Shown one piece after another: positions 28,715 to 42,000 of a DNA stretch of 64,000 nt. Below the pieces are notes generated by a model, which was not told the DNA's origin, searched no databases, and worked only from the letters and a program-made list of their open reading frames with translations. Numbering within the stretch: the stretch's first letter is position 1; every line of letters begins with the position of its first letter. The stretch lies in the NCBI GenBank assembly GCA_013397435.1, contig VZRG01000006.1, positions 2,300,430 to 2,364,429 on the forward strand, written 5' to 3'. The stretch is from Erythrocercus mccallii (Eukaryota; Chordata; Aves; Passeriformes; Dicruridae). The position numbers and the translations under genes were made by a program.

Positions 28715-30400
28715 TTAAGACTAAACTGGGAGGTCTGCCATAGCAATTTGGCTATATTTATCAAGTCCTAAACAAAAGTTAGTTGCTGAATAGCTGAAAT
28801 GATCAGACTTGAATAGTGATTACAGTTTCATTAGTGGTTTCTGCTGTGCAACAAATCGCCCTTGCAGTTGTAAATTCCATGTCTTTGTTCTGTTTCTCAT
28901 CATATCCTATACCTCTCCTCAGTATGACTTACTGAAACACTGTGGTTCCACTTTGCCCTCAGCCATGTAGTCTCAGGAATAAAGGTGAAGAATTAAAATA
29001 GCCACCACACTGTTTTTACTTGTCTTAGTTTAAAACTCGACTTCATTTCCTGCACGTAAATGTTCAACTTGTAAATCTCAGAGTGAGCCTCAGACATAAT
29101 TACTGACTTTGTCACTTTAGACATAAATATATTCCAAATTGCTTAGGTGTAATTATGAAATATGCAAGGGCAGGACTGGATGCATTAAATGACAGCTGAA
29201 AACCTACAATATTCATATTTCCTGTCAGTGATTAAAGCATGACCCCTCTGCTAAATACTTCACTTCCAAAAACGGTATTTGTACCACATCTGAATTTTAA
29301 GATACTGAGCCACATCCTTTGCATACTTATGATTTGGAAGATCCTTATTCTTACAAATACACTTTTAAATAGGTAAATGGAAGGTCAAAGGGATTAGCTA
29401 GTTGTCAAGCATTCAGCTGTCATAAAGGCGCATCCTCCTTAATTGAATATATCAGGATAAAAACCGTAGCCACATATTTAATTTATCATACTCTCATTGT
29501 GTTTTTTACATTAACAGTTTAGTATGCATTATAATTTTTATTAGGAAATGCATTATTATCTTGATAAAATAAGATACTTGGGAAAAAAAAATTAAAATTT
29601 TTGGTTTTAGTGTCCCACTTTGCTGAGGATAACTATCCTCTGCAGCTGTGTAGGCTTTCCCAGCAGTGAGGGGTAGGAAAGATGTCAGCCATTGCTGCCA
29701 TGTGTGCTATTCAGTTGAGAGAAGTTTACTTCATAAATTAAACTATTCTGACAGCTAAATTATCATATAAAGCCTTTAAAGGATCTACTCTGTGGAAATA
29801 AATGTTTATTGGAAATATATTTTGCTTGGGGATGACAGGATGACGTTTTGAAAAATCTGAGTTCTCCTAGTTTAACTTCTCTTTTAGCAAAGCAACTGTT
29901 CAAAATACAGCTAAAGTCAAAGGAGATCTGCAGTGTATTCAAAGACAGGCCTTCATAAATAATAGCATTTAACCATGAACCTGATCAATATTTGTTTACA
30001 AAGGGGTTTATGGAGTTTTTCAAAAAGTCTTTTAAATGGGAATCAAGTTTCTTCTTTATGGTGACCTTCTACTTCTGTAACTTTATCACAGGATAATGCA
30101 ATGTAACAAGAGGTGCCATTCAGGACACAGCACTCAGCCTGTAAGAAATGTGTACTTCTGCATGATGGTGCTTAAAAATGTGTAGAACTTCCAGCAACAC
30201 ATCCTGGTTTCTTTACTGAAATATTTGTCAGACCTTACCGGAACAATTGACTCACTTAGACTGTCATATGAGAAATGACTGTCATGTTCTCTGCCGTTTC
30301 CCTCTACTCCTCTTGTCAATGTTAAATTTAGTCAGTGAAAAGTTAACATATTACATCCCTTCCCAAACAATGCCATAATGAATTATGGCTTGGAAAAAGA

Positions 30401-30450
30401 GATATATGCTATATATAGCTACATATAACAGTATATAAAACTATATACTT
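30401..30450 (+). repeat. TA-rich imperfect repeat
   Basis: GATATATGCTATATATAGCT followed by ACATATAACAGTATATAAAA: low-complexity alternating TA with interruptions. Confidence 0.6.
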
Positions 30451-33400
30451 AAAAAATGCTAGGAAGGTGATAGCTATGACAAGATTTATTCTTTTTTAAC
30501 AAGTGCAGGTAAATTGTACATGTGTGAAAAGCCTGATTTTGTGTGAAGCATTTTCAAACAGGGTAGCCTAAAGGACTGGAAATCGATGTCATGTGGAGCA
30601 GCAGAAGTGATGGTTTAGAGTCTCATCACCACCAGAGGAATCCAGCCCCTCTGTTTTGTGATTTTGGCCACTGATCCTGTGAGGTGCCTGGACAGATGTG
30701 TGCCTAGCAGTGACTATCCTGTTACCTGCCATCCTCTACAGACAAAACCAGCAGTACAGCAAAATGTTCTAGTGCCTGGGATTTCCCTGTATAGTAGAAA
30801 TCACTTTTCAGCTTTTTATGACACAAGGTGAAGTACATCAGTCTTTAAAGATCTGAGATGTTTTCTTTTTCTCCGTGGTAAAACTATTCATGCAATGGAA
30901 AGAAGTTCTCTAAAAGATACTTACACTGTGCCTAAGCTAGAGTTCTGGATCTTCAGTTTTGTTTTCCTGTACGATAGTAACAGGATATCTGGGAGTTTGA
31001 AAGGTTAAGGCACCTGTGAACTAAAGAAGGCTATTGCAGTCTGCGAATTAGATCATCTTTTAATAGCATTTCTCAGTAATTATAGTGATGCTTAGAATGA
31101 GTATGTCACACAGTTCCATTACAAATGAGAATAATCCTTTAACAGTGTCCTTTTCCTTCATACTTTCTCTATATAAGCATACAAACACCATTTAAAGGTA
31201 TAGTTAATTAGATGGAAAGAAAACTAGCCTCAAGTGATTTTTAACTTGAAAAACCATTTGCTCTAATGTTTCACTTAACCACAGCTCAGAATCTTGACTG
31301 AAGTAAACTGACACAGGTCTGCTCTGTTCAATGAAGTTAGGCTAATTTATGCCACATCTACTATGACTGAAATCAATGTTTCAACCTGAATTTTTACATT
31401 AGATAAGCACAATATGTTTAGTACCAGCAGTAGCATTGATCCTTTAATTAGTGCATTTCTTCAAAGTCATTCTTTCAGGAAAAAAATGCTCTTCCGTCAC
31501 TATATATATATATAACACATACAGAGAGATAAAGTGATAGATGCATGAATGTGTCAGAACAGGATGTCCATTACCAAGGAAATGCACTTTGGACCTCTTC
31601 TAATACGAAGAAAAGAAGGGATAAAAAAGAGTGGAAAGTATATTTCAGCAAAATTTTATGAGTTGAACCAAAGATTTTTAAAATACACAGAGTCCGGAAA
31701 AAGCAAATATGTTACAGGTGGTACCATTATATAACTTCATATGCAATAACTTAATGTTTTATGTACATCATAAATCTAAACTGAATTTAAACCTCCTTTA
31801 TTGATTGAGAAATAACCTGCAAGTAAAGTGATCCCAGATCTTTTAAGTTCATGCAGTTAAAAATGAGTTTTAATCTGTTGGACAATGACAAGAAATTTGG
31901 AATTAGGAGACAATAAAAAGAGCTGGGTTAGTTCTTCAGACAGCACCTATTGATTTAGCTCTGCTGAAGAAACCCTAATGTATTCCTGCTGAGGATCTGG
32001 CAAACAATTTTGTAAAGCTCTTGCAATGCCTGTCTGAGCATTAAAAAAAAAAAAAGTACTATAGGGCATTCTGTACACCTCCACCTGTGTGTAAGGGTTA
32101 AGTAAATGGAAAATCCTGTTTTTACTGAAACAGGACTGTTCCCTGCTGGTTCACTCAAACTACCCCAAAGGGAGCCCCGGGGAAGGGAGCAGGGCTCCTT
32201 CCCCCTGCTCAGGCATGCACAGGCAGGTGCATTCTGCATCCTGTGGTGATTTTCTAGGGGGTTTAATGCACCTCTGTGTCTCCCTGTAGTTAGATTTGTT
32301 CCTTTCAAGCACAGATCTGACCCGTTTAATTTTGCAACCGTTAAGTACAACATTCCTACACATTCAGCCCTGTTTCCACAGAAGTCAGTGGGTGCAAAAC
32401 ACAACTTCACTAATCATTTTCTTGTTTTGTCTGGTAATTGGTTTCTTGTATTATATTGCATTATGAGGACAGAATGCCCTGTATTGCCTAACTCCAGATG
32501 CCTGAAGTTTGTGTAGGTGTCTGCGTTAGGTCATCTCCCCTAAACTCATGCACATAAAATGGATGATACCAAGCTTTAAATTTGGCTGCCCTCAGGTATT
32601 TTCTGCATATCCACGCACCACGTTCTCTCTAAATATGTTCTTTCCTGCTTCCTCATAGCTTACGTGCTTAAAGCCTATTGAAACATTAACTTTATTCTTC
32701 CCTCTACATACTGTGTTTATTCACTTACACATCTGGAATGGATTTAAGCGAAGATTAGTCTGCTTTACTCCTCAGACTGCGGTGTAATTCACAACATATT
32801 AGGTTGTATACATTTGTGCACATCATTTTTAATCAGATGCACAGCATGCCATTCATATCCTTTTAGCTTTTTATTATTACTTCTGATACTGTATTTCATC
32901 AGACTCGATTAAACCTGCCTAGTTCCATCACCAGAAATTATTTTCTTCAGGTATGGAATGGGGCTGTGATACACTGCTTCATATCAAAGAGATATTCAAC
33001 AGATATAACAATGCATATTCCCATTACTTTATGACTGTCACACAAAGTAATCTATTTCCTTTCCCCAGTCATAAAAATTGTACCAAGTTCCAGCCTCCTG
33101 CAGCCTACTCCAATTGCTTCCAGAGTCTTCTATCACTTGCCACTCTTTTCCTTAAATTTTCTTCTCCACCCTCTCCAGTTGGCACACACTGATTTCCTCT
33201 TCTTTGGATTCAGGCAGGTGGGTTACATTCAGAGCTCAGATAAACAAGCAGTCATATTAGAGACTAGGTACATTCCCTATTTCCCCAATCAGTTCACATT
33301 TACCTTTGTAAGTGCTTGAAAAATAAATAAGCAGATGGTGAAATCAGTTAATTTTCCACAAGTGTTGTGGCAGAAAAGAAATCTTCAGGAAGTGTTTTAG

Positions 33401-34119
33401 ATGGCAGTTTTTAACTCATAATCATCTGCTTGTCTTAGCTTATACTTTTACCTTCTTTAGTATGCTAGGGAAGTATAAACTCCACGATACGGAAGCAGTG
33501 GCCCTTTGACACGTCCAGTGCTGCTGTCTGACACGAGAACATAAACCATCTGGCTCTCACAGATGCAGTGTGCAGGGGTGCAGGGGTTAAAATTGTATCC
33601 CCCTCATTCATGATGTCTCTAATAGCTACTGTCAATCAAGCAGACTCCTCTTCCTCATCTCCCACAGAAGGAGCACATTTCAAATTCCTGGCTAGGTAGT
33701 ATGGGAGAGGAAGGAGCAGGCTCTAGCTGAGGGAAAGGACAGATGATTTTTCATTACAGATCTAATAAATTAATTTATTCATCTGATTTTCACCCTTTCA
33801 AGGGACAGGATCCCGGCTGACTGTTAGATTTGTCAAAGCCCTGCCTCCTGCCTGCCTCACTTTCTGTCCACATGGGCAGACCTGACCTGAGAAGGCAGTA
33901 AACTCTCCTGCACAACTATTCAGAGGATACAGAAACTTGTGCCACTGGAAGGGCAGGTGAAGATGATTTCACTCAAAGTATGAAAAGGAAAATAAAAGCC
34001 GACAATGTCTAAGGCAATTCAGATTAACACACTCCTGATTTCCCTCATTTGCAAAGATGAAACCAAGGGTCATAAGAACGATTCAGGCTAAAGGAGACCT
34101 ACGAACTTACTGTATAAAT

Positions 34120-34198
34120 GAAAAAAAAAATCTAACCAAAAAAACCAAACCAAACTGAACCAAACAAACAAAAAAACCCAAAAAAAACCCCAAAAAAT
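34120..34198 (+). repeat. A-rich / (AAACC)n low-complexity tract
   Basis: About 80 bases of almost only A and C, with motifs ACCAAAC, AAACAAAC and AAAACCC. It could be a decayed simple repeat. I see no SINE or LINE body beside it. Confidence 0.85.
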
Positions 34199-35883
34199 CA
34201 ACAATTTAAATTTTGTTTATAGGCAGGGACTGCTAAAAAGAAGCTAAAACGAGAGTCCTCTTTCACTCCAGGGCCAAACCTACCACTGATTCAAGACTTT
34301 AAAACCCCGAATGTTAAACCAAGGTTAGATCTGGCCTCTCATCTCTGATCATCCTTTCTATAAATCCTTGATAAAGTGTGTGTTAGTTTTATGGTACAGC
34401 AATAAAACAGCCAAATGTAGAAGTAAATGACCTCATACGAGCTATCTCTGTGCAGATAGATTCCCTTGGCAGATAGCCAAGGATTGATTGACACACATCT
34501 TACGGAACTAGAGTTAATTAATATGTCTACCAATTCCCAAATGGCTCTCAGGAAGCAGAGAATCTGTTTAATGCAGTAAGCAATGACATACTGTGTGTGG
34601 TCAAGAGACAATCACTAATTGCCAAGAATGCATTGTAATAAAGCATTAAAGAATATGAACAAAACCCTTTCTGCTCTGCAGCTTCCTTATGCCTTCAAAA
34701 CCTTGCTCTTAGAACATTTTAAAGATTTACGTTTCAAATATCAAAAGACATTTTCATAGGAAGAAATAGTTCCCAGACTATGAAGTCAACACTCAAAGGG
34801 TCTGTTAATTTTTCTGATAAAAAATAGTCATCATTCATTCAACAATGATGTCTTTATTTTCAAGGAAATCTGCAAACCTGAATTGCAAAAGCATAAGGTA
34901 ACATGAAAGAGCTGGGTTTTTTGAAAATCACAGAAGCTACAAGTAACACAATTATGGATTCACTAGTAAAACATATGCATAAATGCTGAAAACACTTCAG
35001 GAGTCTGACTGCTAAACTGAAACAGTCCATAGAGCAATACTCAGGTAAGCCAGACAGAAAATATAGTAAAGGAAACTAATTTATATTACATGCCCAACAG
35101 AAAAATAAGACATTAGCTGTTCCGGAGAGAAAAGGTATTGAAGGGCAGCACAGAGACATTCTAGTCATATCTTCAGCCAGGAAAACCAGCCTAATGCCAG
35201 GGCTTCCTGTGTGATTCTGCTTTTTTTACCAGGGAAGATCATGCTTATCTATTTAGTTATGATGATCACTGACAAAATGGTGTAAGAGCTACTGCAAGCA
35301 TTCTGCAATACTAAGCAAAAATCAGCAAGAGATTAAAGAAATGGGTGAAAAGAGAGTGATTTATTTTTCACGAAAAGCTAAGGAAACAAAACCTGGGTGA
35401 CGTATGAAAAACTGTCAGTGTGTTAGGACAGATCTGAGAAGGGAGTTTTGGGAAGGTGTGACCCTATTTTAACTCTCAGCTGGGAGAAAGCTGAGGTGGT
35501 GTCAGATTGTACTGGGAGGAAACTAAAGACAGTGTTTGGCCCTGAATAAACACAGTGGCTGAACTACCCCTCTTATACCTGGTATTTGTCCCTCTTATAA
35601 AAAAAAGAGTGCTTTTTAACTTCATGAGCCAGGTAGAATGGGCTTCCTTACACTTATTTAAGCCCCTGGAGGAAGAGATGCTGTGCACGGGAGAAAAGTT
35701 AGAGATTCTGCTGTGATTTATCCATCAGCACGTCAGCACCTGATTCTGGAGCAGGTCTTACCAGATCTGTTACCCAAGCCACAGAAACTAGTGAGAATGC
35801 ATTTTGGCAGGAAGAGATCATGCCTAAACACCAATATAGATTAAAAAGAGGAAAAAGAAAAATATTGGTTTAAGATAGTTTAC

Positions 35884-36003
35884 CTCAGGATGGCTTCCAA
35901 CTTCAATATAGGTGCAGACTGGGTGAAAAGCCCCTGTTCCACAAGCATACAGGTGGGTTTGGTTGTAAGCCTTAAGCACTTTAATGAAATTAGCACATTC
36001 TCT
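35884..36003 (-). CDS. SEMA3A: Semaphorin-3A, coding exon 4 (sema domain)
   Basis: This 120-base exon encodes 40 whole codons, about residues 112-151: RECANFIKVLKAYNQTHLYA, then CGTGAFHPVCTYIEVGSHPE. The acceptor is strong (cctccttttctttgcag) and the donor is gtaaac. Features of the family that are visible: Cys114 (partner of Cys103), the NQT sequon at Asn125, and Cys132 and Cys141, which form the second sema-domain disulfide. The first residue is Arg, as in chicken; human has Lys. The open frame runs past the donor into intron sequence before stopping, as expected for an internal exon. Both ends are phase 0, so skipping the exon would keep the reading frame but would lose two cysteine partners. 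Confidence 0.95.
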
Positions 36004-38074
36004 CTGCAAAGAAAAGGAGGAAAAAAATTATTCATAGAGTTAATTCAGTGATTCTGACTAATGGGAGCTCTTCTGTGCTACAGATATATGGCTGAATGAA
36101 CAGATTTGTAAAGTGTGATCATTTCATGCGGTTCATAAGATTGTTTACTGCTAAGCATTTAATAAATAGCCTGGTTTAATTTCTCATTTAAATATCTTTG
36201 GTTGCTATTTAATAAAGCATCCAACCCTGAAGAAAAGATTACATTAAAAAAATCCTAATTTTTGCTTCAGACATGCTTCATCTTTGTAATTTATGCTATT
36301 GCTGTGTTTGTAAGACAAAACCCATTTATAGAAATGTGTCAGAATGAAATAATGAAGAAAAATGGACCAACTGTTTGCTTGTATTCAATTAAGTAACAAT
36401 TAGAAGAAAAATGGGCCAGATGGAAGGAGTTGATGAAAACATTGATATAGCATTTTTAACAATCATACGAATACTGCCTCAGCCCCACTGCCTGTGTCTA
36501 TGGGCCAGTCTTGCACATACGAATACATATGTTAAACTTCCATATAGTCACTGACAGCCCCTAGAATACAAGCTTTGCAAGACTTAGACTTTATGTTTTC
36601 TTCCTAAGTAAATCATCTGAGTTATTTTAATTCTCAGCAATTAAAGCCTAATAGCAACACTAACAGTCCCCAGCACAAACATTATCTGTTATCTGTTAAC
36701 AAAACTGTCATTATTAATGCCTAATGTTATTAAAATGGATAGTCAAGATGACAACTTTTTCCATTTGTTTAATATTTTTATTTCAATCAGGTCTAATATA
36801 GAAAAGAAATATGTCAATGCCTGCGAGTTGGTATTGTGAGTATTGACACAATTGAAAGAAAACGGACTTCAAACAGAAAGAAAATGAGAACAATGAAATT
36901 AAGTACTTCCAGTAAAGTCTGTGTGTAAGATGAGGAAAATTTTTCTCTGTGTATTTGATGACTTTTTTGGTACAGTGATCAACTCTATCTTTCCAAGCAG
37001 ATCAGGGCTCATGGAAACACCACCTGAGCTACTGCACCCACAGAAATCTCCTCAACTGGCACCCTCCCTCTCTGTAACTTGCTTGCTAATTAAACCAGAT
37101 ACTCCCAAACACAAAATACAGGCTCTGCCAGGAAAATGCATGTGTAGTTTGATGCATACCTCAGGCCACCACAGGGAAAAGCAATGAACTTACACAGATT
37201 AAACACTGATTCCCTGCCTCACACAAAGGACTGTATTGGAATGACATTGCTCTTATAATTTTATTGTATATTTGCATAACAGATAATGGCAATGTATTAA
37301 AAAGAGCACTGAGAGAAAAGCATCCACAATCTTACTGCATCCCCGACTGCTGTTAACTTATCTTTTAAACAGAAATGGAAGAGAAAACATAGAGATAGTT
37401 AAGGTAATCCAACAGGAAATTGAAAGAAATAGAGATCGATGTTACTCTTAATTCTTTCCATTCTGACCTTTCTTAATAAAAACACACACAATTTCTGGTC
37501 CATTCCTACTCTTCCCACACACAAGTGTAAGCATGAGCATACATTTACTACATTTATGCTTATCCACAGACTGCTTTCCACTGTCATATGATACAGTACT
37601 AAGAAAATACTGGGCATAATTCATAGAAAAAAAGTTTCTGTATTTTTATTAATGCTGTTGTTCTTTGTTGCTTTAAGCAGAAGAAATATGGAAAACCCAT
37701 GAAAGTGTATTAAAAACTTAATACCTACAAGAGTAAAATGGGAAAATACCCCAAATTCATGTAAAATTAAAATAGATCCTTCCTTAAATTCTGACATTCT
37801 CTGTTTCAGATTTAGCATCTGACTTTGAGTCCACATAATTTAAAATTGAGTAATGATGTGTGTGCATTACTAAATAAATCAGACGTTTCTCACTTAAGAG
37901 TTGTATCCGTCCTGATATAAGCACAACACTGTTTCACTAGGACAGTGCTTTGCCTTGTCAGGTTTACTGCATCATGATTTCAAAAATGTCTTTATGGTCT
38001 ACTACTACCCTTTACTGAAGTTTTAAAATTGCCTGCCTGAAGATCATGAAGTGTTAGAGGCTGGTGGACACAGA

Positions 38075-38194
38075 CAAAATTCTGTGAGTAAATGGGCTGG
38101 AGTTACATCCAGTGTGAGTAAATTGTGCTGATTTCAGAGGAATTATTCTGATTTACAGCAACACACCACCTGTGACTGTATATGCACTCAGAAT
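38075..38194. repeat. Old palindromic MITE-like repeat next to the SINE
   Basis: AAATTCTGTGAGTAAATGG, GGAGTTACATCCAGTGTGAG, TGATTTCAGAGGAATTATTC and TGATTTACAGCAACACA occur in the order expected for the amniote palindromic repeat, ending at ACTCAGAAT. The SINE begins immediately after, which suggests insertion into or beside this older element. Confidence 0.5.
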
Positions 38195-38342
38195 CGCATA
38201 AGCACAGAATATTCTGGGTTGGAAGGGACCCACAAGGATCATCAAGTCCAGCTCCTCAGTGAATGACCCACATGGGGACTGGACACACAGCCTTGGTGTT
38301 ATTAACACCATTCTCCGACCCACGGAGACCCTTCAGCTGCTT
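38195..38342 (-). mobile_element. tRNA-Ile-derived SINE with CR1-type tail (TguSINE1-like), degraded
   Basis: On the minus strand this reads as a damaged tRNA-Ile head followed by a CR1 3' tail. The anticodon arm GGTGTTAATAACACC is intact, with AAT in the loop, and is followed by AAGG as in tRNA-Ile. The B box is degraded (TGTCCAGTCC against GGTTCGATCC) and the A-box region is disrupted. The tail includes GACTTGATGATCCTTGTGGG and CCCTTCCAACCCAGAATATT, typical of avian CR1 3' ends. This architecture matches the SINE family described from passerine birds. The ends are approximate and I could not define target-site duplications. It is not a functional tRNA gene. Confidence 0.75.
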
Positions 38343-40540
38343 ATCTGTGACATACAGCAAGAAGGTATTGGATAATTAATGCCTTAAAGGTGGGATGGAA
38401 AAACCCTACTTGGATTAGAGGCAGGAGTCTTCTTTGATTTCTCTGGATGAAATTAGGGAAAGTTCTATCACCACCTTCACTGAACTATTCCAGATCAGCC
38501 TGTGGGAGAAGGTGGGTTAACCCTATCATAGCCATGTCTGAACATCCAGTGTTCAGAATTGATTGGAGTGTAAATGAGTAAATCAGTAAATCAGTCCAGT
38601 GACTTCAAATTTACAATGTATTTCCAAAAGCAGGTTTAGCTTATTCACCTCTTTTCAAGCTCTCCTAATTCCTTGAACAGAGTGTTTTTTACCTTAGATG
38701 TCCAAGAAATACACTACCTAGTTAAACAATGGGGAAGGTAAATACCTACAGCAATAAACCTTTGACTATGACGAATAAATTTGTATAACATTTAAAGTTC
38801 CTAGTCCAGCTCAGACTGCTCTTATAGCTCCCCTCTGTTTTATAGCTGCATAAAGGAACCATTAAGGTCTATTCAGTAAATTCTCATACACCTCTCTACC
38901 AGATTAGGTTTCTTTATATATTTTACATGGTAGTAAAAAAATAAATAAAGAAGGGTATTAAACTACAATAAATGACATCAAAGTAAAGTTACAGTTCTGA
39001 TTTAAACCCTTGTCAACTCAGGAAGTTCAAAGTGAAGTTTCTGCCCTGCCTGGGAGACGGTGCTATTCTCCCTGGAACAATAGCAACAGGCACACTGATT
39101 TCCATCTCAGACTCCTTCCTTTGTCTAATTGTCCTCAAGCACAGCTGCACAGGTATACCATAATGTGTGCAAATGTCGTATCTGGTCCTTTGATATTCTG
39201 AACTTAGCAAGAGTTCTCCTTGGTGAATATTGGGTTTTCCTGGTTTATGTGACTCAGGGACAAAAAAGCTTCCCACATTGCTGTAATAAACCAACTTTTA
39301 ACAGGTTTGAATGATTTGCAAAGACTCAGTCTCAGCACATGGGTATGACAAAGAAGATATCAGGGAAAATGGTGTGCACTGAATGCAATCTAAGCTTGCC
39401 ACTACGTGAGGCTTGAGTGACTGACTCCCATTCCCAGTCTGTTTCCCCATTGCTGCCCTCACAGGACAGCTGCTGTAGTGGCATTCAGGCACCATCGGCT
39501 GTGAAACCTGGGAGGCAGCTCTGCTGGTCCCCACTACATCAATTTGACTACAAAGCAGGTCCCCAACCCCTTGGCTGGAGGCCTGGAATGACTTGGGTGT
39601 CTCCAGCTGGGCTTGTCCCACTTGGCATCAGTGTGTCTCCCTGCCAGACCCCCGGGCTAGAGCTGTATTGTTGGTGTGGAGGTCTGTGCCAGCAGGACGA
39701 GGCATTTCACTGCATGACTGCAGAGTGTAAGGCACTGGAAGGGAGACAAAGACAACAAAAGGCATGTAGTACCTCAGAAAATACAGCAGATAGGAGAAAG
39801 CATCCACCAGAGGAAGAGGAGGTAAACGAGAGGCAGAAGATGTAACGAACAAATTCTCAGGGAAGTTCAAGACTGTGCCTGCATGTGAGTTCAGCCACCC
39901 AGTGCTTTTGTATGCATTTTTATTTTCCCCAAGAAAGGGATGTTGTTCAAAGGGAATATATTCTGGACATATCCATGCCCTCTGGATATTGTTCTTTGTC
40001 AAGTAAAAGAGGTGAAGAAAGAAAATTAGACGTAAAAAAATTATTTTCCATATGGAAATAAGTTTTTTTTCAAACTCGAGAGCAGGGTGTTTGTGGGAGT
40101 TTAAATACTTTTAGCCTAATAATGTGAATGAAAATGAATGCAAGGTTTGAAAAGTTCTATGTAGGCAGGAAAGTATTACTTGGATGGGTTATGAAAATAA
40201 ATGTTAAAGAAGAGGAGCACTGGGATCATCACAGGGAATCATTATAAATTCTTGCTCCTAGTAATCCTGTTCATTATAGTGAGTAGCTTAATAGTAGGGA
40301 ACTTTTCTTGTCTGTATGAAGCTCAACACTGGTTTATGCCCTAAAGCTTGAGTTTATACATACATACATAGAGCAGAAAGCATAAGTGCTTGCATATGGC
40401 ATAGAATGATTGAAGTAGATATTCAAAGGGAAAATTAGGTACATCATGTGGGAGTTACTGCAGTCCTCAAAAATACCCATTTATTTATCTACCTATCCCT
40501 GGAGAGGATTAATCTTCATTTATATTTCAGTAAATGCTCT

Positions 40541-40590
40541 AAGAGCTGTAGGTTCTGCCTTTCCACAAGAGCTGTAGGTCCTGCCTTTGG
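40541..40590 (+). repeat. Approx. 26-base tandem duplication
   Basis: AAGAGCTGTAGGTTCTGCCT plus TTCCAC (40541-40566) is followed directly by AAGAGCTGTAGGTCCTGCCT plus TTGG. The second copy has one T-to-C change in the shared 22 bases. Confidence 0.9.
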
Positions 40591-42000
40591 CCTTGTACGT
40601 AAATGCTTCTTTCTTAAAATCCAAGAAATCCCTGCATCACATCTGAGACCTTCTAGCACAGCCTGCAAGATCTTCCTCTCTCTCTTCTGACACAGAGAAA
40701 CTTCTTTAGCTAGCTACTTTTTTGTGTATATGACTGCTGGATCTGTGTCTGCAAACAGTTGTGATGGAATGGTTGCCAACAACCTACAAAGTATGGCCAA
40801 AGAAATGGTGATATGCAGTAGCTGAAGCAGTCACCACAAACCTTGGGCACAACCCAATTTGTTTCTCTGTTGAAGGATTGTGGACCTTAACCTTTACCAA
40901 AGGCCAAGCAGCTCCTACAGGCTTTCCTGGGCTTAGTTTGGTGTGTAAGTGCACCAGGGTATCCAGTTGAAGCCATTCTACCTCGCATCTGGGAGTTAAA
41001 GGTACGTTTGCCCACCTGAGGGAACGTGCCCCACAAGTTCATTGGTCATTCCTGAGTGAGAAAAAGGACTGAACTTCAGGTTTCATAAACGTGCTTAACA
41101 CTTCCTCTAGACTAGACTGAGGAAGTTCTGGGGTTCAGATCCTCAGTTCCACACTGATGATTTATTGAAATGAAAGTGGCTAAAAGAGTTTGCATCATAC
41201 CACAGTTACGCAGCCACAGCACCAACTCAGCTGCAAATTTTCCTGTGCTAAAGTCCTACTTGTAAAACAAGTTAAGAAATTATTAGCCTGTCACTTGCAT
41301 TCATAGTGTGAGTTAAAGTCAAAGAGGTCCAGTGTGTCTGGACAGGTATCTTAACTCAAAACTTTAATTCCAAATACTATATCAGCTATAAGGGCAGAGG
41401 GCCTGTCTTGAAGAGGAGATAAAGTGTTAATTAGGTTTTCCAGAAAGGCACCCACTATGTGAAGATCAATGTATCTGACTTACAAACCAAACACACAGAT
41501 TTATTTTTTAAGAATTTTCTAATATTTATATATCAAGTTGATAGAAGGGCTTATGCAGAGAGAGATTAGCCTGAAAAAATAAATTACAAAGAAAATGTCT
41601 GCAACCAAAAGAATAAGAGCCAAATGCAGAAAGATTGAAAAACAAACAGTAAAGATATGTAACGCTGATTAGGCTGTGTTATGCAGTCTTTTCCTGGACA
41701 GTTACAAAAATAAAGTCCATCCATCTGTCAAAACATCTGCTCCGCGTATGAAAATTAAAACAGAATTTAGGTGGGTTTTATGAGTTTCCAGTAATTATCT
41801 CTCCTCCAGAAGCCTGGAAGTCACGTCCTTCATTCTGGATTACTAATGCAGCAAAGAGTTTTTAATTACATCTTTTTAAGGTGAAGGATAAGTCCCTGTG
41901 ATTAACCAATATCTAGATTTTTCTCCTTATTTAAGAAAGCAGTTTCATTTTTTTTAAGCCAATAGTGATGTCCACACTGCTTCTCTGATATTGCAGCAGA

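Larger units (their letters stand above)
5368..35883 (-). other. SEMA3A: SEMA3A intron 4 (30.5 kb)
   Basis: This is the intron between exons 4 and 5, with gtaaac at the exon 4 side and a T-rich acceptor at the exon 5 side. It is phase 0 and about 30,516 bases long. It contains the (TTA)n and (ATCT)n microsatellites, a 33-base tandem duplication, A/C- and T/G-rich tracts, two CR1 3' fragments and several old MITE-like remnants, each listed separately. The remainder is unique AT-rich sequence in which I see no gene. Long first introns of semaphorin-3 genes are known sites of distal regulation, but I cannot point to an enhancer here. Confidence 0.85.

Noticed and set aside
31955..32410. 151-codon open frame on the minus strand, the longest in the window
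   Set aside because: No recognisable domain, a mixed low-complexity composition (a run of Phe from a poly-A tract), no splice or promoter context. It lies inside SEMA3A intron 4.
38270..38330. tRNA-Ile gene on the minus strand
   Set aside because: Only the anticodon arm is intact. The A and B boxes are degraded, the acceptor stem is missing and a CR1 tail follows, so it is a SINE head.
39417..39845. 142-codon plus-strand frame overlapping 107- and 124-codon minus-strand frames
   Set aside because: Several frames on both strands are open at once because the stretch is locally GC-richer and poor in stop codons. The peptides match no family I know.
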